From assembly GCF_000312485.1 (NCBI RefSeq), contig NZ_HE997644.1, positions 287,680-351,679 of the forward strand: a stretch of DNA of 64,000 bases. The letters are read 5' to 3'. This stretch comes from Yersinia massiliensis CCUG 53443. Its GTDB lineage: Bacteria; Pseudomonadota; Gammaproteobacteria; Enterobacterales; Enterobacteriaceae. Under the pieces are notes generated by a model. The model worked only from the letters and a program-made list of their open reading frames with translations. It was not told where the DNA came from and did not search any database. Shown piece by piece: positions 41,180 to 54,823 of this stretch (within the stretch, counting starts at the first letter, position 1; each line of letters starts with the position of its first letter). A program made the position numbers and the translations under genes.

Positions 41180-41970
41180 CCCCGCAATCCCCAAAGCCCC
41201 ATCGCAAATATCACCCCAATACAGGTCGACAGGGTTAATAGGCTTGCCATTGCCCATCGCGCCAATCCGGTATTCACATGCCCTTTAAACATATCGGCGA
41301 CAGCATTAATCAGCGGGAACCCCGGCACCAGTAACAGCACACTGGCGGCCATCGCCACGCTGGAAGCCTCCTGAAAAGCAGGTAACCGCATCAGTAGGCC
41401 AGAGGCCGAGGTCGCGACAAACGCCGTGATACAAAAGTTAATGAGCGGGTTCATATGGCGAGCAGTCAAACTTTGCCGCACAAACATCGCCAACCCACTG
41501 GCAATAAAACTGATTGAAAAGGCATCCCAGCCGCCGCCGTTGAGTTTACTGAAGCAGCCGCAAGAGAGCGCAACCATCACGACGACCAGCCAGCGCGGGT
41601 AACGCAGCGGTTTGATATTCTCAAAACGCTTCTCTACATCTTTCCCGTCCAACAAATGGTGTTCGACCAAAATGACAATATGCTGGACTTCTGTGACCAC
41701 CTGCATGTTGATACCGCGATCGGTATTTTTACGGGTTGAGGTCAGACAATTGCCTTGGCTGATGGTCGTTAATACCACAGCATTAGCAGAGATAGAGCTT
41801 TCGACACTGTCCATCCCCAGCGCCAGACCTAAGCGGGCAGATAACTGTTCAACCAGCATACTTTCAGCACCATGCTGCAAAAGCAGCAAAGCACACTTGA
41901 TGCACAGCCTCGTAATTTCACGCTGTTGCTGGTGCGGTACATCATGACTGACTACATTCTCAAGGCTCAT
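41170..41970 (-). CDS. yjjP: ThrE-type exporter subunit YjjP
   Basis: 266-aa protein with a soluble N-terminal portion (residues about 1-115; [26 protein letters not shown]) and about five membrane spans, the N-terminal half of the split ThrE family. It precedes and overlaps yjjB, forming a two-gene exporter operon. Substrate here is not known; family members export threonine/serine or succinate. Confidence 0.88.
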   Translation of the reverse strand: MSLENVVSHDVPHQQQREITRLCIKCALLLLQHGAESMLVEQLSARLGLALGMDSVESSISANAVVLTTISQGNCLTSTRKNTDRGINMQVVTEVQHIVILVEHHLLDGKDVEKRFENIKPLRYPRWLVVVMVALSCGCFSKLNGGGWDAFSISFIASGLAMFVRQSLTARHMNPLINFCITAFVATSASGLLMRLPAFQEASSVAMAASVLLLVPGFPLINAVADMFKGHVNTGLARWAMASLLTLSTCIGVIFAMGLWGLRGWA

Positions 41971-42148
41971 ATTCGTGCATCACTATCCGTCAGAAAAGTA
42001 AAAGAATCTGCCAAAAGAGCATAAAGACAATGCTCGGTATCATCGCTGCAAAAAATCTCACTACCACAGATAACCAATAAGAATAATGCAACGAAGGCTT
42101 AGTGGCGTTATTATCGCCAGAACGCATCACTCTTACTCGGTAATCCTT

Positions 42149-42763
42149 ATGCTTGAAACCTCTTTATTCGTCGCTACTCTTGCTACTTTGGGGATGCTCT
42201 CCCCTGGACCTGACTTTTTTTTGGTCATCAAAAATGCTGCTCGCTACCGTCGCCCCGCGGCCATGATGACCGCGCTTGGCGTCGTTTTGGGTGTCGCGAC
42301 ACACATGTCTTACTGCGTGGCCGGTCTGGCAGTGGTTATCACCACTACCCCTTGGCTATTTAATCTGCTGAAATATGCTGGTGCCTGCTATTTGATTTGG
42401 ATTGGTATTCAAGCCCTGCTGGCGCGCGGAGAAAGTAAACTCAATATCGATAACGCCACACAGTCCCCCATCACGCTGAAAGCCGCCTTCTTACAGGGAT
42501 ACCTTTGCAACTTATTGAATCCCAAAGCGACACTTTTCTTCCTCGCCGTTTTCACTCAAATCTTGCAGATTAACTCTGGCGTGGGCGAAAAACTGTGGTA
42601 CGCCTCCATCATCTGGGTACTGGCCGTTATCTGGTGGCCTCTACTGGTCATTCTGATTCAAAGCGCGCCAGTGCGTCGTGGTTTAGCAAAAGCACAAAAA
42701 GTGGTCGATAAGCTATTAGGCGGCCTATTGATCGGCTTAGGCATCAAAGTCGCACTGAGCTAG
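42149..42763 (+). CDS. LysE/RhtB-family amino acid exporter
   Basis: 204-aa inner-membrane exporter with six hydrophobic segments and the family signature SPGPDFFLVIKNAARY near residue 18, then GVVLGVATHMSY and NLLNPKATLFFLAVF. RhtC-like overall, but homoserine, threonine or other substrates cannot be told apart. The ATG at 42149 starts at the first span; an in-frame ATG at 42086 would add 21 atypical residues. Divergent from yjjP. Confidence 0.8.
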   Translation: MLETSLFVATLATLGMLSPGPDFFLVIKNAARYRRPAAMMTALGVVLGVATHMSYCVAGLAVVITTTPWLFNLLKYAGACYLIWIGIQALLARGESKLNIDNATQSPITLKAAFLQGYLCNLLNPKATLFFLAVFTQILQINSGVGEKLWYASIIWVLAVIWWPLLVILIQSAPVRRGLAKAQKVVDKLLGGLLIGLGIKVALS

Positions 42764-42837
42764 CGATAGCGGTGTTTAACCCGTTATCCTTAATATCCAC
42801 AATACGTCGCGCATTAACATTGGTGAAGATCAATGTT

Positions 42838-42894
42838 GTTTATGAACAATATTAATGTTTATGAATAATACTTCTGTTTATAACAAATACTGCT
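42838..42894 (+). repeat. Three degenerate 19-bp tandem units
   Basis: Units start at 42838, 42857 and 42876, each beginning GTTTAT; neighbouring units match at 15 of 19 positions. They lie in the gap between the exporter gene and the convergent carB. Confidence 0.6.
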
Positions 42895-42933
42895 AATTAG
42901 GCTAAAGAACGCGATTTTATCATCTCTAAGCAT

Positions 42934-42958
42934 AAAAAAAGGCGATGTCTCCATCGCC
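42934..42958 (-). terminator. carAB terminator
   Basis: On the minus strand GGCGATG/CATCGCC (loop of four, 42941-42958) is followed by a run of seven T, about 28 bases after the carB stop. Confidence 0.88.
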
Positions 42959-42986
42959 TCTTGTTTACTGTGGTGTTACATCCACA

Positions 42987-45900
42987 TTAACCTTTCATAT
43001 TCTTAATTTTGGCATGCATTTCTTGCACTGAAATAACCTGTTCAGTCGGATCTGCATTTAATGCCATCGCGGTAGCAAAACCGCCATTCAAGGTCGTGTC
43101 GTAATGCACTTTATATTGCAAAGCACTGCGGCGAATCAGTTTGGAGTCTTCAATCGCCTGACGCCCCGCCGTTGTATTGACAATGTAAGTGTACTCACCA
43201 TTCTTAATACGGTCCTGAATGTGTGGGCGACCTTCATGCACCTTATTGACCAAGCGCGGATTTATCCCTGCTTCACCCAGCACCACTGCAGTACCGTGGG
43301 TTGCATCCAGTTCAAAGCCCTGTTTCAGCAGCTTTGCCGCCAAATCAACCACCCGATGTTTATCACCTTCACGCACTGATAATAACGCGCGGCCACTCTT
43401 TTTCATGCCAGACTGACTGCCCAACATCGCTTTAGAGAATGCTTCAGCAAAGGTACGACCAACACCCATGACTTCACCGGTCGAACGCATTTCTGGCCCT
43501 AAAATCGGGTCAACGCCCGGGAATTTATTGAACGGCAAGACCACTTCTTTGACTGAGTAATAAGGTGGAATGATTTCTTCGGTGATACCTTGCTCAGCCA
43601 GTGATTGACCGACCATCACGCGTGCAGCAATTTTTGCCAGTGGCATACCGGTCGCTTTTGAGACAAACGGCACAGTACGGGCAGCACGAGGGTTAACTTC
43701 AATCAGGTAAACCTCGTTATTCTTCACCGCAAACTGCACGTTCATTAAGCCACGCACGCATAGCTCAAAGGCCAGTTTTTCGACTTGCTGGCGCATCACA
43801 TCTTGGATTTCTTTGCTCAGCGTGTAGGCTGGCAGTGAACAAGCAGAGTCACCGGAGTGAACCCCCGCTTGTTCAATATGTTCCATGATCCCGCCAATAA
43901 GTACGCGTTCACCGTCACAAATGGCATCAACATCGACCTCAACAGCATCATCAAGGAAGCGATCCAGCAGCACGGGCGCATCATTCGATACACTGACCGC
44001 GTTTTGGAAGTAACGGCGCAAATCAGCTTCGTCATACACGATTTCCATTGCGCGGCCACCCAAGACATAGGATGGACGAACCACCAACGGGTAGCCCAAA
44101 CCAGTCGCCTTCTCTACCGCTTGTTCAATCGTGGCAACGGTCGCATTCGCTGGCTGTTTCAAGCCCAGACGATTAACGGCCTGTTGGAAACGTTCACGGT
44201 CTTCAGAGCGGTCGATAGCATCTGGGCTGGTACCAATAACGGGCACACCAGCCGCTTCAAGTTCGCGCGCTAATTTCAATGGTGTTTGACCACCGTACTG
44301 CACGATAACGCCTTGTGGCTTCTCGATACGTACGATTTCCAATACATCTTCTAGTGTTACTGACTCAAAATAGAGGCGGTCAGAAGTGTCATAGTCGGTC
44401 GAAACCGTTTCTGGGTTACAGTTCACCATGATGGTTTCGTAACCATCGTCACGCAGCGCCAATGAAGCGTGTACGCAACAATAGTCGAACTCAATCCCTT
44501 GGCCGATACGGTTCGGTCCACCACCCAGTACCATCACCTTCGGACGATCGCTGGTTGGGTTGGACTCACACTCTTCCTCGTAGGTTGAGTACATGTAAGC
44601 CGTGTCAGTTGAGAACTCTGCTGCGCAGGTATCGACGCGTTTGTAAACTGGATGCAGGCCGTGTTTGTAACGCAGTTTGCGCACTTCACTTTCTGCCGCA
44701 CCCACCAATTTGGCTAAACGCGCATCGGCGAAACCTTTGCGTTTCAACTGACGCATAAACTCAGCGTTCAGACCATTGATACCGCACTCCGCCACACTTT
44801 CTTCTAGGCGAACCAGTTCTTCAATCTGTACCAAGAACCAGCGATCCACGTTCGTCAGATTAAAAATGCCATCAACCGACATGCCGGCGCGGAAAGCATC
44901 AGCGATGAACCAAATACGGTCAGAACCGGCTTCTTTCAATTCACGACGAATCTTGGTCAAGGCTTCAGGGTCATCCAAGCTGACTTTCGGATCAAAACCC
45001 GTCGCGCCAACTTCCAGACCACGTAACGCTTTTTGCAATGATTCTTGCATCGTACGACCGATTGCCATCACTTCACCGACAGATTTCATCTGTGTGGTTA
45101 GGCGGTCATTCGCGCCCGCAAATTTTTCGAAGTTAAAGCGTGGAATTTTGGTCACAACGTAATCAATAGAGGGCTCGAAAGACGCTGGTGTGCGGCCACC
45201 GGTGATGTCATTCATTAACTCATCGAGCGTATAACCTACCGCCAGTTTGGCGGCAATTTTAGCAATCGGGAAACCCGTCGCTTTTGACGCCAGCGCTGAG
45301 GAACGAGAAACGCGCGGGTTCATTTCAATGACAATCAAACGGCCGTTCTTCGGGTTAACCGAGAACTGGACGTTAGAACCACCGGTTTCTACACCGATTT
45401 CACGCAGTACTGCCATCGAGGCATTACGCATGATTTGGTATTCTTTATCAGTCAGTGTTTGAGCTGGCGCGACCGTAATGGAGTCTCCGGTATGGATACC
45501 CATTGCATCGAAGTTTTCGATGGAGCAAACGATGATGCAGTTGTCGTTCTTATCGCGAACCACTTCCATCTCATACTCTTTCCAACCAATCAGTGACTCA
45601 TCAATCAACAATTCTTTGGTTGGTGACAAATCCAGACCGCGCTCGCAAATCTCTTCAAACTCTTCGCGGTTATAGGCAATACCGCCACCAGTGCCACCCA
45701 TGGTGAAGGAGGGGCGGATAATACAAGGGAAGCCCACATCAGCCGCAACGGCCAGTGCTTCTTCCATATTATGTGCAATGCCGGAGCGCGCCGTATCCAG
45801 ACCGATTTTTTTCATCGCAATATCAAAGCGGCGACGGTCTTCTGCTTTATCAATCGCATCAGCGGTGGCACCAATCATGGTGACACCAAACTCGGCGAGA

Positions 45901-46220
45901 ACACCTTGGCGTTCCAGTTCCAGCGCACAGTTCAGTGCTGTTTGGCCACCCATGGTCGGTAAAACAGCATCTGGGCGCTCTTTTTCGATGATTTTACGCA
46001 CCACTTCCCAGTGAATTGGCTCGATATAGGTTGCATCGGCCATTTCTGGGTCAGTCATGATGGTCGCTGGGTTTGAGTTCACCAGAATGACGCGGTAACC
46101 CTCTTCACGCAGCGCTTTACAAGCCTGAGCACCAGAGTAGTCAAATTCACAAGCTTGGCCGATAACAATTGGGCCTGCGCCCAGAATCAGGATGCTTTTT
46201 ATATCTGTACGTTTTGGCAT
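42987..46220 (-). CDS. carB: Carbamoyl-phosphate synthase large subunit
   Basis: 1077-aa subunit that makes carbamoyl phosphate from bicarbonate, ammonia from CarA, and two ATP, feeding arginine and pyrimidine synthesis. Two homologous ATP-grasp halves are visible: N-half [22 protein letters not shown] and C-half [21 protein letters not shown]; each has a [17 protein letters not shown] / [16 protein letters not shown] segment. The C-terminal allosteric domain binds UMP/IMP and ornithine. Start 15 bp after carA. Confidence 0.97.
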   Translation of the reverse strand: MPKRTDIKSILILGAGPIVIGQACEFDYSGAQACKALREEGYRVILVNSNPATIMTDPEMADATYIEPIHWEVVRKIIEKERPDAVLPTMGGQTALNCALELERQGVLAEFGVTMIGATADAIDKAEDRRRFDIAMKKIGLDTARSGIAHNMEEALAVAADVGFPCIIRPSFTMGGTGGGIAYNREEFEEICERGLDLSPTKELLIDESLIGWKEYEMEVVRDKNDNCIIVCSIENFDAMGIHTGDSITVAPAQTLTDKEYQIMRNASMAVLREIGVETGGSNVQFSVNPKNGRLIVIEMNPRVSRSSALASKATGFPIAKIAAKLAVGYTLDELMNDITGGRTPASFEPSIDYVVTKIPRFNFEKFAGANDRLTTQMKSVGEVMAIGRTMQESLQKALRGLEVGATGFDPKVSLDDPEALTKIRRELKEAGSDRIWFIADAFRAGMSVDGIFNLTNVDRWFLVQIEELVRLEESVAECGINGLNAEFMRQLKRKGFADARLAKLVGAAESEVRKLRYKHGLHPVYKRVDTCAAEFSTDTAYMYSTYEEECESNPTSDRPKVMVLGGGPNRIGQGIEFDYCCVHASLALRDDGYETIMVNCNPETVSTDYDTSDRLYFESVTLEDVLEIVRIEKPQGVIVQYGGQTPLKLARELEAAGVPVIGTSPDAIDRSEDRERFQQAVNRLGLKQPANATVATIEQAVEKATGLGYPLVVRPSYVLGGRAMEIVYDEADLRRYFQNAVSVSNDAPVLLDRFLDDAVEVDVDAICDGERVLIGGIMEHIEQAGVHSGDSACSLPAYTLSKEIQDVMRQQVEKLAFELCVRGLMNVQFAVKNNEVYLIEVNPRAARTVPFVSKATGMPLAKIAARVMVGQSLAEQGITEEIIPPYYSVKEVVLPFNKFPGVDPILGPEMRSTGEVMGVGRTFAEAFSKAMLGSQSGMKKSGRALLSVREGDKHRVVDLAAKLLKQGFELDATHGTAVVLGEAGINPRLVNKVHEGRPHIQDRIKNGEYTYIVNTTAGRQAIEDSKLIRRSALQYKVHYDTTLNGGFATAMALNADPTEQVISVQEMHAKIKNMKG

Positions 46221-46235
46221 GGTAATCGCTCCTGA

Positions 46236-47393
46236 TTATTTATGGGTGTGACTAGCGGCACGATAAGCTTCAATCAGCTCGATAAAGTGATCAAACAACG
46301 GAGCAGCATCATGCGGCCCTGGGCTAGCTTCGGGGTGACCTTGGAAGCTAAACGCTGCTTTATCGGTGCGATGAATGCCTTGCAGCGACCCATCGAATAA
46401 TGAAACGTGCGTAGTGCGCAGGTTAGCGGGTAATGTGGTTTCATCTACAGCAAAACCATGGTTCTGCGCAGTGATCATGACGCAATCGGCATCTAAATCT
46501 TTAACCGGGTGGTTACCACCGTGGTGACCAAACTTCATTTTTACCGTTTTGGCGCCACTGGCCAGTGCCAGTAATTGATGACCCAGACAGATACCGAACA
46601 CGGGAATATCCGTTTCAAGGAAGCGTTTAATGGCTGCGATAGCATAATCACATGGCTCAGGGTCCCCTGGACCGTTAGATAAGAAAATGCCATCCGGATT
46701 CAGCTTCAGAACGTCTTCAGCAGGGGTTTGTGCTGGAACCACCGTCAGGCGGCAACCACGGTCCACCAACATGCGCAGAATATTGCGTTTCACGCCATAG
46801 TCGTAAGCCACTACGTGGAAGGGCAGATCTTCTGGCTGCTTCGCCGCAGGCAAATCATTCTCCAGCGTCCAACTACCTTGTAGCCACTCGTAGCTATCCT
46901 TCGTGGTCACTTCTTTCGCTAAATCCATCCCTTTCAGGCCAGGGAAGGCTTTCGCTTTTTCCAATGCTAAAGCGGCATCAGACAAGTCGCCCACAATAAT
47001 ACAGCCGTTTTGCGCACCTTTTTCACGCAGCAACCGAGTCAGCTTACGGGTATCAATATCCGCAATCGCAACAATGTTGTGACGCTTGAGATACTCGGTT
47101 AAGCCTTCTTCATTACGGTAGTTGCTGGCAATTAATGGTAGGTCGCGAATAACCAGACCTTGGGCGTGTACTGCGGAGGATTCTTCATCGGAGGCATTAG
47201 TGCCGACATTGCCGATATGGGGATAAGTAAGAGTGACGATCTGGCGGGAGTAGGAAGGATCAGTGAGGATTTCTTGATAACCGGTCATCGACGTATTGAA
47301 GACCACTTCCCCCACTGCCGTACCCTCTGCCCCGATGGCCCGACCGTGAAATTGGGTTCCGTCTTCGAGAACCAATAGCGCTGACTTAATCAA
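46236..47393 (-). CDS. carA: Carbamoyl-phosphate synthase small subunit (glutaminase)
   Basis: 385-aa class-I glutamine amidotransferase subunit. Catalytic Cys in [15 protein letters not shown]; His and Glu in [13 protein letters not shown]. The start is TTG at 47393 with GGAGGG five bases before, matching the UUG start and N-terminus ([21 protein letters not shown]) of E. coli carA; the in-frame ATG at 47420 lies in the operator region and is unlikely. First gene of carAB. Confidence 0.96.
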   Translation of the reverse strand: MIKSALLVLEDGTQFHGRAIGAEGTAVGEVVFNTSMTGYQEILTDPSYSRQIVTLTYPHIGNVGTNASDEESSAVHAQGLVIRDLPLIASNYRNEEGLTEYLKRHNIVAIADIDTRKLTRLLREKGAQNGCIIVGDLSDAALALEKAKAFPGLKGMDLAKEVTTKDSYEWLQGSWTLENDLPAAKQPEDLPFHVVAYDYGVKRNILRMLVDRGCRLTVVPAQTPAEDVLKLNPDGIFLSNGPGDPEPCDYAIAAIKRFLETDIPVFGICLGHQLLALASGAKTVKMKFGHHGGNHPVKDLDADCVMITAQNHGFAVDETTLPANLRTTHVSLFDGSLQGIHRTDKAAFSFQGHPEASPGPHDAAPLFDHFIELIEAYRAASHTHK

Positions 47394-47405
47394 AACACCC
47401 TCCAA

Positions 47406-47440
47406 GGAATAAACAGTCACATTATTTGCATATTAATTCA
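47406..47440 (-). promoter_or_regulatory. Tandem ARG boxes (ArgR operator) of carAB
   Basis: Read on the minus strand: TGAATTAATATGCA (47427-47440), 13 of 14 consensus positions, and TGACTGTTTATTCC (47406-47419), about 11 of 14. Centres are 21 bp apart, the usual spacing of paired ARG boxes. The second box abuts the Shine-Dalgarno. This predicts arginine repression of the proximal promoter, as in E. coli. Confidence 0.82.
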
Positions 47441-47785
47441 TATCTAACGATCTAAATCAATGCAAAAACCGCCCTCAAAGCTAATTTTTGGCAAATTGGG
47501 CGCATTTTAATGATGAGTGATGCTCTTGTCTACTAATAGTGCCATTTTTTCTCTATTTTTTGCCGTTCTCATCAAAAAGAGCGGCTTACTACGGCAAAAA
47601 CACATATTAACCTAACTGAGTAAACGGTTGCGATGGCCAGTGGTTGGTAAATAGAGGTTCAGAAGGGAGAAAAGCACATGCGGCTGCTTCATTTAGGAGA
47701 TGAAAGGAATAAATAGCACTAAAAACACATTATTTTGTATCTTATAGTGAATAATTTGATTAAAAACGGCAATTACATAACAAAA

Positions 47786-47811
47786 TAAAAAAGGACAATA
47801 AAATATTGCCC
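47786..47811 (-). terminator. dapB terminator
   Basis: Minus-strand stem GGGCAATA/TATTGTCC (8 bp, loop TTT) followed by six T, about 56 bases past the dapB stop. The rest of the 470-bp carA-dapB gap (47441-47785) holds the distal car control region and no gene that I can support. Confidence 0.75.
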
Positions 47812-47866
47812 TATTATCAAATAATTATGATAAAAACAACCACATCACTGGCTGTGCTTTACACCG

Positions 47867-49037
<1,171 letters not shown>

Positions 49038-49065
49038 TAAAAAAAAGCAGCCACTGCGGCTGCTT
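49038..49065 (-). terminator. Terminator of the ileS-ispH operon
   Basis: Minus-strand stem AAGCAGCC/GGCTGCTT (49045-49065) followed by a run of eight T, about 40 bases past the ispH stop. Confidence 0.9.
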
Positions 49066-49103
49066 AGTATTGGTTAACGCATATATATCTGTGCTGAAAA
49101 GAA

Positions 49104-50057
49104 TCAATCGATCTGTTTGATATCCACACGTAACTCTTTGGGAACTTCGAAGACGATGCTCTCTTCACGGCCGCTGAGCTCAATAGAACCGCCAGCACCC
49201 AGTTCTTGCAAACGTGAAATAACTTGTTGCACCAAGATATCAGGCGCTGATGCACCTGCCGTCACACCAATTCGCGCAGCGCCGGCTAACCATGACTCTT
49301 GGATATCAGCAGCAGAGTCAATCAGATAAGCTGATTTCCCCATTCGCTGAGCCAACTCAGCCAACCGGTTAGAGTTAGAAGAGTTTTTCGAGCCAACAAC
49401 GAGTACCACATCAGCATCGTTTGCTAGATTACGCACCGCTTCTTGCCGGTTGGTTGTGGCATAGCAGATATCATCTTTGCGTGGACCAATAATCTTCGGA
49501 AAACGTTTATGCAAAGCATCAATCACGGCAGATGTATCATCAACGGACAAAGTTGTTTGTGTCATGAAACACAGATTATCTTCGTCTTTGACATTCAGAG
49601 CCCAAACGTCCTCGGGAGACTCAACCAGATACATCCCCCCTTTCGGGTTGCTGTATTGCCCCATCGTACCTTCGACTTCCGGATGACCAGCATGGCCAAT
49701 CAGGATAGCTTCTTTACCTTTACGGCTGGCACGTGCAACTTCCATATGCACTTTAGTCACCAACGGACAGGTTGCATCAAACAACATCGTTAACTCACGC
49801 TCACGGGCTTCTGCACGAACCGCCTGTGAAACACCGTGGGCAGAAAAAATCAGAATCGAGCCATCAGGCACTTCAGAGATTTCTTCGATGAAGATAGCCC
49901 CACGTTCGCGCAGGCTATCAACCACATAGCGGTTATGTACCACTTCATGTCGCACATAGATGGGCGCACCGTACATTTCAATCGCGCGTTCAACAATACT
50001 GATAGCCCGATCAACTCCGGCGCAAAAGCCTCGTGGATTAGCCAGCAATATCTGCAT
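49104..50057 (-). CDS. ispH: 4-hydroxy-3-methylbut-2-enyl diphosphate reductase
   Basis: 317-aa 4Fe-4S enzyme, last step of the MEP isoprenoid pathway. Cluster cysteines are in [18 protein letters not shown] and [11 protein letters not shown]; the histidines in RHEVVHN and GHAGHPE bind diphosphate. The ATG at 50057 ([14 protein letters not shown]) has AGGAGG upstream; the longer frame reading back into fkpB is spurious. Overlaps fkpB by 20 bp. Confidence 0.97.
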   Translation of the reverse strand: MQILLANPRGFCAGVDRAISIVERAIEMYGAPIYVRHEVVHNRYVVDSLRERGAIFIEEISEVPDGSILIFSAHGVSQAVRAEARERELTMLFDATCPLVTKVHMEVARASRKGKEAILIGHAGHPEVEGTMGQYSNPKGGMYLVESPEDVWALNVKDEDNLCFMTQTTLSVDDTSAVIDALHKRFPKIIGPRKDDICYATTNRQEAVRNLANDADVVLVVGSKNSSNSNRLAELAQRMGKSAYLIDSAADIQESWLAGAARIGVTAGASAPDILVQQVISRLQELGAGGSIELSGREESIVFEVPKELRVDIKQID

Positions 50058-50523
50058 GGGCAGCCTCCTGTTGGGGGTCAATCTCCAGCACTTCAATTTC
50101 AAAGCTGACGATATGTCCTGCCAACGGGTGATTAAAATCAACAGTAATAGACTCTTCTGCAACCTCACGCACCACACCCGGCATTTCACTGCCATCGCGC
50201 GCGGTAAAGAGCATGATGGTGCCGGCATCCGGCACCCCCGTTAACGCAAAATCACGCTGAGTGAAATACTGAATCAGGTCAGGACTTTCCACACCAAACG
50301 CATCTTCAGGTTGCAAGGTAAAAGTGTGCTTATCACCCACTTTCAAGCCAATTAATTGCTGCTCCAATGCATCAGATAGGCTGTTATCGCCTAACCGAAA
50401 TAGTGCAGGCTTCCCGTTGATAAGGGTTGATTCCGCCGTTGAGCCATCTTCCAGCTTCAGAGTGAAGTGCACCAATACCGCACTGTTGTCTTGTACCTGA
50501 ATGTTTTGCACACCTTCAGACAT
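50038..50523 (-). CDS. fkpB: FKBP-type peptidyl-prolyl isomerase FkpB (SlpA)
   Basis: 161-aa SlyD-like FKBP with an inserted chaperone (IF) loop: [66 protein letters not shown]. The C-terminus is some 12 residues longer than in E. coli. The ATG at 50523 is one base after the lspA stop; an upstream ATG at 50544 would lie inside lspA. Confidence 0.94.
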   Translation of the reverse strand: MSEGVQNIQVQDNSAVLVHFTLKLEDGSTAESTLINGKPALFRLGDNSLSDALEQQLIGLKVGDKHTFTLQPEDAFGVESPDLIQYFTQRDFALTGVPDAGTIMLFTARDGSEMPGVVREVAEESITVDFNHPLAGHIVSFEIEVLEIDPQQEAAHADIAG

Positions 50524-50524
50524 A

Positions 50525-51037
50525 TCACTCACCTTCTTTATCAATCGCCGTTTTATCCGCTGGGCTCAAGAAGCCTTCAAATATCACCAACGCAGCACCG
50601 ATACAAATCGCGACATCGGCCAGATTGAACGTCGGGAAGTGCCAATTATTGACGTAGAAATCGATGAAATCGTTCACTGCGCCATGTACTAAACGGTCAA
50701 ACAAATTCCCGAGAGCACCACCAATAATTAATGCATAAGCACAGTTTATCAGGCGTTGTTTAGCCGTGGAGCGGTACATCATCACCATCAATACAACTGA
50801 AATACCGATGGCAATCCCAGCAAAGAACCAGCGCTGCCAACCGCTTTTATCCGCAAGGAAGCTAAATGCCGCACCATAGTTTTGCGCATAGGTCAGATTG
50901 AAAAAAGGAATCAGTGGCATGGATTCATACAACGCAAAGTGGGTCATGACCCACTGTTTGCTGCCAAGATCCAAAATCACCACCAGTACCGCTAGCCATA
51001 GCCAACGCAATCCGGTCGAACAAATAGGCTTACTCAT
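50525..51037 (-). CDS. lspA: Lipoprotein signal peptidase
   Basis: 170-aa four-span aspartyl peptidase that cleaves prolipoprotein signal peptides. Catalytic Asp motifs [22 protein letters not shown] and FNLADVAI are intact. Its ATG shares one base with the ileS stop (TAATG), so translation is coupled. Confidence 0.96.
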   Translation of the reverse strand: MSKPICSTGLRWLWLAVLVVILDLGSKQWVMTHFALYESMPLIPFFNLTYAQNYGAAFSFLADKSGWQRWFFAGIAIGISVVLMVMMYRSTAKQRLINCAYALIIGGALGNLFDRLVHGAVNDFIDFYVNNWHFPTFNLADVAICIGAALVIFEGFLSPADKTAIDKEGE

Positions 51038-53853
51038 TAGGCAAACTTACGCTCTTCACCGTTACCGGCGACGTTAGTAACACAGCGACCACACAGTTCA
51101 GCATGTTCCGCTACCAAACCGACATCTTGGGTGTAATGCCAGCAACGTGGGCACTTCTCACCGTCAGCCTTATTAAAGGTAATTTTCAGACCTGCGATCA
51201 GCTCACTTTGCACGGCATCATCACCTGCTTGGGTATAATCCGCGACAGTTGCACCAGAAGTCAGCAACACAAAGCGCAGCTCATCTTGCAAGCAGTTCAA
51301 ACGCGCCGCTAATTCAGGCTCTGCGTACAAAGTCACAGCAGCTTCTAGCGAACCACCGATACGCTTATCACTTCGGGCCTGCTCTAACACTTTGTTGACT
51401 TCGCCACGGACTTTCAGTAGCTCGGCCCAGAAAGTATCGTTCATGCCCTCAGTGCTCGCCAACCCAAACAAACCGTCATACCATTCTTCAGTGAAAACAT
51501 ACTGCGGGCGCTCACCCGGTAGCTGATTCCAAATTTCGTCGGCAGTGAAGGACATGATAGGTGCCATCCAGCGAACCAAGGCTTCAGCGATATGGTATAA
51601 CGCCGTTTGGCAGCTACGACGAGCAACGCTGTCACTTTTCGCGGTGTACTGGCGGTCTTTGATGATATCCAGGTAGAAAGAACCCATCTCAACCGAACAG
51701 AACTGCATCAAACGTTGGACGACCAAATGGAAATCGTAATTTTCGTACGCTTGCATGATCTCAGCTTGTGCTGCTTGAGCACGGCCTACCGCCCAGCGAT
51801 CCACCACAACCATATCTTCTGGTTTCACCTGATGTACCGCAGGATCAAAACCGTTCAGGTTAGCCAGCAGGAAGCGTGCCGTATTACGAATACGACGATA
51901 CGAGTCGGCAGAACGCTTCAGTATTTCATCAGAAACAGCAATTTCGCCGGTGTAATCGGTCGAAGCGACCCACAGACGCAGGATGTCACCACCCAGCTTA
52001 TTCATCACATCTTGCGGACTGATGGTGTTCCCGATGGATTTGGACATTTTGCGCCCTTGACCATCAACGGTGAATCCATGGGTCAACACTTGGCGATAAG
52101 GCGCTTTGCCCTTCATCGCGGTCGCAATCATCAGTGATGACATAAACCAGCCGCGGTGCTGGTCAGAACCTTCCAAATACATATCTGGGCTATGACCATT
52201 AAACTCAGGGCGCACATCTACTACAGAAGAATGGGTTGAACCAGAGTCGAACCAAACATCTAAGGTGTCTGGCACCTTAACGTAATCGGCCGCATCAGCC
52301 CCTAAGATCTCAGCAGGATCCAAATCCCACCACGCTTGGATGCCGCCTTGCTCAACACGTTTGGCGACTTCTTCCATCAATTCAGTACTACGTGGGTGCA
52401 GCATTTCAGTCTCTTTGTGCACAAACAGAGACATCGGTACGCCCCAAGTACGCTGACGCGAAATGCACCAATCTGGACGATTAGCGACCATCGTTTCGAT
52501 ACGTGCTTGACCCCAATCAGGGATCCACTGCACACCTTTAATCTCTTCCAGTGACTGCTTACGCAAGCCTTTCTGATCCATGCTGATGAACCATTGTGGC
52601 GTGGCACGGAAAATAATTGGCGTTTTATGGCGCCAGCAGCATGGATAGCTGTGCACCAGTTTCTCCACTTTTAGTAAAGCGCCTTTTTCACGCAGCAATT
52701 CAACGATCACATCATTTGCTTTAAAGACAAACAGGCCATCAAGTGTTGGGTAAGTCCCCGCCAAATAGCAACCATTTGGACCCACGGGATTGGCAACTTC
52801 CAAGCCGTATTTTTGACCGATAATAAAGTCATCTGGGCCGTGGCCTGGTGCAGTATGGACAGCACCTGTACCGGCATCCAATGTCACGTGATCGCCTAAA
52901 ATTGCGGGGACATCGAAGCCCATAAACGGATGAGAAAAACGCAGTAATTCAAGATCCGCGCCTTTACAGCTTCCTAAAATGGTCCATTCGGCGATACCGG
53001 CGCGTTTCATAACGCTCTCAACCAGATCTTCCGCCAGAATCAGACATTCGCCCTCAACCTGCACCAACTGATAGATATATTCAGCATTCAGTGAGATGGC
53101 GCGGTTAGCGGGCAACGTCCACGGAGTGGTAGTCCAGATAACCAGAGAGATCGGGCCATTAGCGTGAGTGGTACCAAATTTTGCACTCACTGCAGCGGTA
53201 TCAACAGCGTTAAAACGCACATCAATAGAAGGTGAGGTTTTGTCGTAATACTCAACTTCAGCTTCAGCCAATGACGAACCGCAATCGGTACACCAATGCA
53301 CTGGTTTCGCGCCTTTATGCAAGTGACCGTTATCAATGATTTTGCTTAACGCACGAATGATATTGGCTTCAGTTTTGAAATCCATCGTCAGATAAGGATG
53401 GTCCCAATCGCCTAAAACACCCAGACGGATAAAGTCCGCCTTCTGGCCTTCAACTTGCTCAGCGGCATATTTGCGGCAGGCTGTACGGAATTCGGCAGCA
53501 CTGACTTTCTCACCCGGCTTACCAATTAACTGCTCAACTTTTAACTCGATCGGCAAACCATGGCAGTCCCAACCTGGAATATAAGGTGAGTCGTAGCCAG
53601 CCATTCCTTTCGATTTAATAATAATATCTTTGAGAATTTTGTTAACAGAGTGACCAATGTGAATGCTGCCGTTCGCATAAGGAGGGCCATCATGCAGAAT
53701 AAAGGTCTTTTTACCTTTCTTGGCCGTACGAACAATCCCGTACAGATCCTGCTCATACCAACGTTTCAGCATGTCAGGTTCACGCTTAGCCAGATCGCCG
53801 CGCATCGGGAACCCTGTTTCAGGTAAATTCAGGGTATTCTTGTAGTCACTCAT
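51037..53853 (-). CDS. ileS: Isoleucyl-tRNA synthetase
   Basis: 938-aa class-I synthetase, the usual length. HIGH motif in [11 protein letters not shown] near residue 65, KMSKS in [10 protein letters not shown] near 605, the editing domain between them ([14 protein letters not shown]), and a C-terminal zinc site CPRCWHY...CGRCV. Start ATG 53853 is 31 bp after ribF. Confidence 0.97.
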   Translation of the reverse strand: MSDYKNTLNLPETGFPMRGDLAKREPDMLKRWYEQDLYGIVRTAKKGKKTFILHDGPPYANGSIHIGHSVNKILKDIIIKSKGMAGYDSPYIPGWDCHGLPIELKVEQLIGKPGEKVSAAEFRTACRKYAAEQVEGQKADFIRLGVLGDWDHPYLTMDFKTEANIIRALSKIIDNGHLHKGAKPVHWCTDCGSSLAEAEVEYYDKTSPSIDVRFNAVDTAAVSAKFGTTHANGPISLVIWTTTPWTLPANRAISLNAEYIYQLVQVEGECLILAEDLVESVMKRAGIAEWTILGSCKGADLELLRFSHPFMGFDVPAILGDHVTLDAGTGAVHTAPGHGPDDFIIGQKYGLEVANPVGPNGCYLAGTYPTLDGLFVFKANDVIVELLREKGALLKVEKLVHSYPCCWRHKTPIIFRATPQWFISMDQKGLRKQSLEEIKGVQWIPDWGQARIETMVANRPDWCISRQRTWGVPMSLFVHKETEMLHPRSTELMEEVAKRVEQGGIQAWWDLDPAEILGADAADYVKVPDTLDVWFDSGSTHSSVVDVRPEFNGHSPDMYLEGSDQHRGWFMSSLMIATAMKGKAPYRQVLTHGFTVDGQGRKMSKSIGNTISPQDVMNKLGGDILRLWVASTDYTGEIAVSDEILKRSADSYRRIRNTARFLLANLNGFDPAVHQVKPEDMVVVDRWAVGRAQAAQAEIMQAYENYDFHLVVQRLMQFCSVEMGSFYLDIIKDRQYTAKSDSVARRSCQTALYHIAEALVRWMAPIMSFTADEIWNQLPGERPQYVFTEEWYDGLFGLASTEGMNDTFWAELLKVRGEVNKVLEQARSDKRIGGSLEAAVTLYAEPELAARLNCLQDELRFVLLTSGATVADYTQAGDDAVQSELIAGLKITFNKADGEKCPRCWHYTQDVGLVAEHAELCGRCVTNVAGNGEERKFA

Positions 53854-53884
53854 TAGATTCTCGGTTCCGTTTCGGCTAGAAATA

Positions 53885-54823
53885 TTAAACCGGTGTCTTT
53901 AGCCCAAAAAATATTCGGGCCGTCACCACATCATTGGCGATTTGCTGCTTCAGGGCATCGAGCGAAGCAAAACGCTGTTCATTGCGCAGTTTTGCGCGGA
54001 GCACCACATCGATATGACGCCCATAAAGATCCATTGTCACATCAAGCAGATGAACCTCGAGTTGCTGGCGAACACCGGCAACTGTAGGCCGAGTGCCAAT
54101 ATTGGCAACACCGGGTAATGGCTCTGGACCCAAGCCATAAACATCAACTGCATACACTCCTTTTACCGGAGCAACTAAACGTTTTAACGGCAAGTTTGCT
54201 GTAGGGAAGCCAATCGTTCGCCCCAACTCATCACCGTGTACCACACGACCAGAAATACTGTACGGGTGGCCTAACAGTGCCTCAGCCAACACGAGGTCAT
54301 CGTCCTGAAGTGCCTGACGAATCGCCGTGCTGCTAATGCGCAACCCACCGTCACAGAAACTGTCAGTACTGATGACATCAAAACCAAATTCAGCACCGGC
54401 CTGCTGTAATAGATGAAAATCTCCTTGGCGTTCTGCACCAAAACGGAAATCATCACCAACAGTTAAAAACTTAACACCCAACTTCTCGACCAGCAACTGA
54501 GCAACAAATGCTTGCGCAGTATTCGCTGCAAAACGCGGATCAAATTTAACGCACAATAAATAGTCAACACCCGCTTCGGCCAGATATCGGGCCTTATCAC
54601 GCAAACGCGTCAGCCTTGCTGGTGCTTTGTCCGCTGCAAACAATTCCAGTGGTTGCGGTTCAAATATCATGACCATAACGGGTAGCCCTAAACGCTGACC
54701 TTCGCGCTTTAGCTGCTCCAATAAGGCTTGATGCCCTCGATGGACACCATCAAAATTACCGATAGTTAACACGCAACCATGGTGGCGTGCCCGGATATTA
54801 TGTATACCGCGAATTAGCTCCAT
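53885..54823 (-). CDS. ribF: Bifunctional riboflavin kinase / FAD synthetase
   Basis: 312-aa enzyme making FMN then FAD. N-terminal adenylyltransferase with [13 protein letters not shown] and [14 protein letters not shown] segment [10 protein letters not shown]-terminal flavokinase with [11 protein letters not shown] and [11 protein letters not shown]. First gene of the operon ribF-ileS-lspA-fkpB-ispH, divergent from rpsT as in E. coli. Confidence 0.97.
   Translation of the reverse strand: MELIRGIHNIRARHHGCVLTIGNFDGVHRGHQALLEQLKREGQRLGLPVMVMIFEPQPLELFAADKAPARLTRLRDKARYLAEAGVDYLLCVKFDPRFAANTAQAFVAQLLVEKLGVKFLTVGDDFRFGAERQGDFHLLQQAGAEFGFDVISTDSFCDGGLRISSTAIRQALQDDDLVLAEALLGHPYSISGRVVHGDELGRTIGFPTANLPLKRLVAPVKGVYAVDVYGLGPEPLPGVANIGTRPTVAGVRQQLEVHLLDVTMDLYGRHIDVVLRAKLRNEQRFASLDALKQQIANDVVTARIFFGLKTPV

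Noticed and set aside
43104..46014. Numerous plus-strand frames opposite carB
   Set aside because: They are antisense shadows of a long conserved gene with no start signals or domains.
50058..50228. 57-residue N-terminal extension of ispH
   Set aside because: It is an out-of-frame reading of fkpB; the family N-terminus [14 protein letters not shown] begins at 50057 behind AGGAGG.
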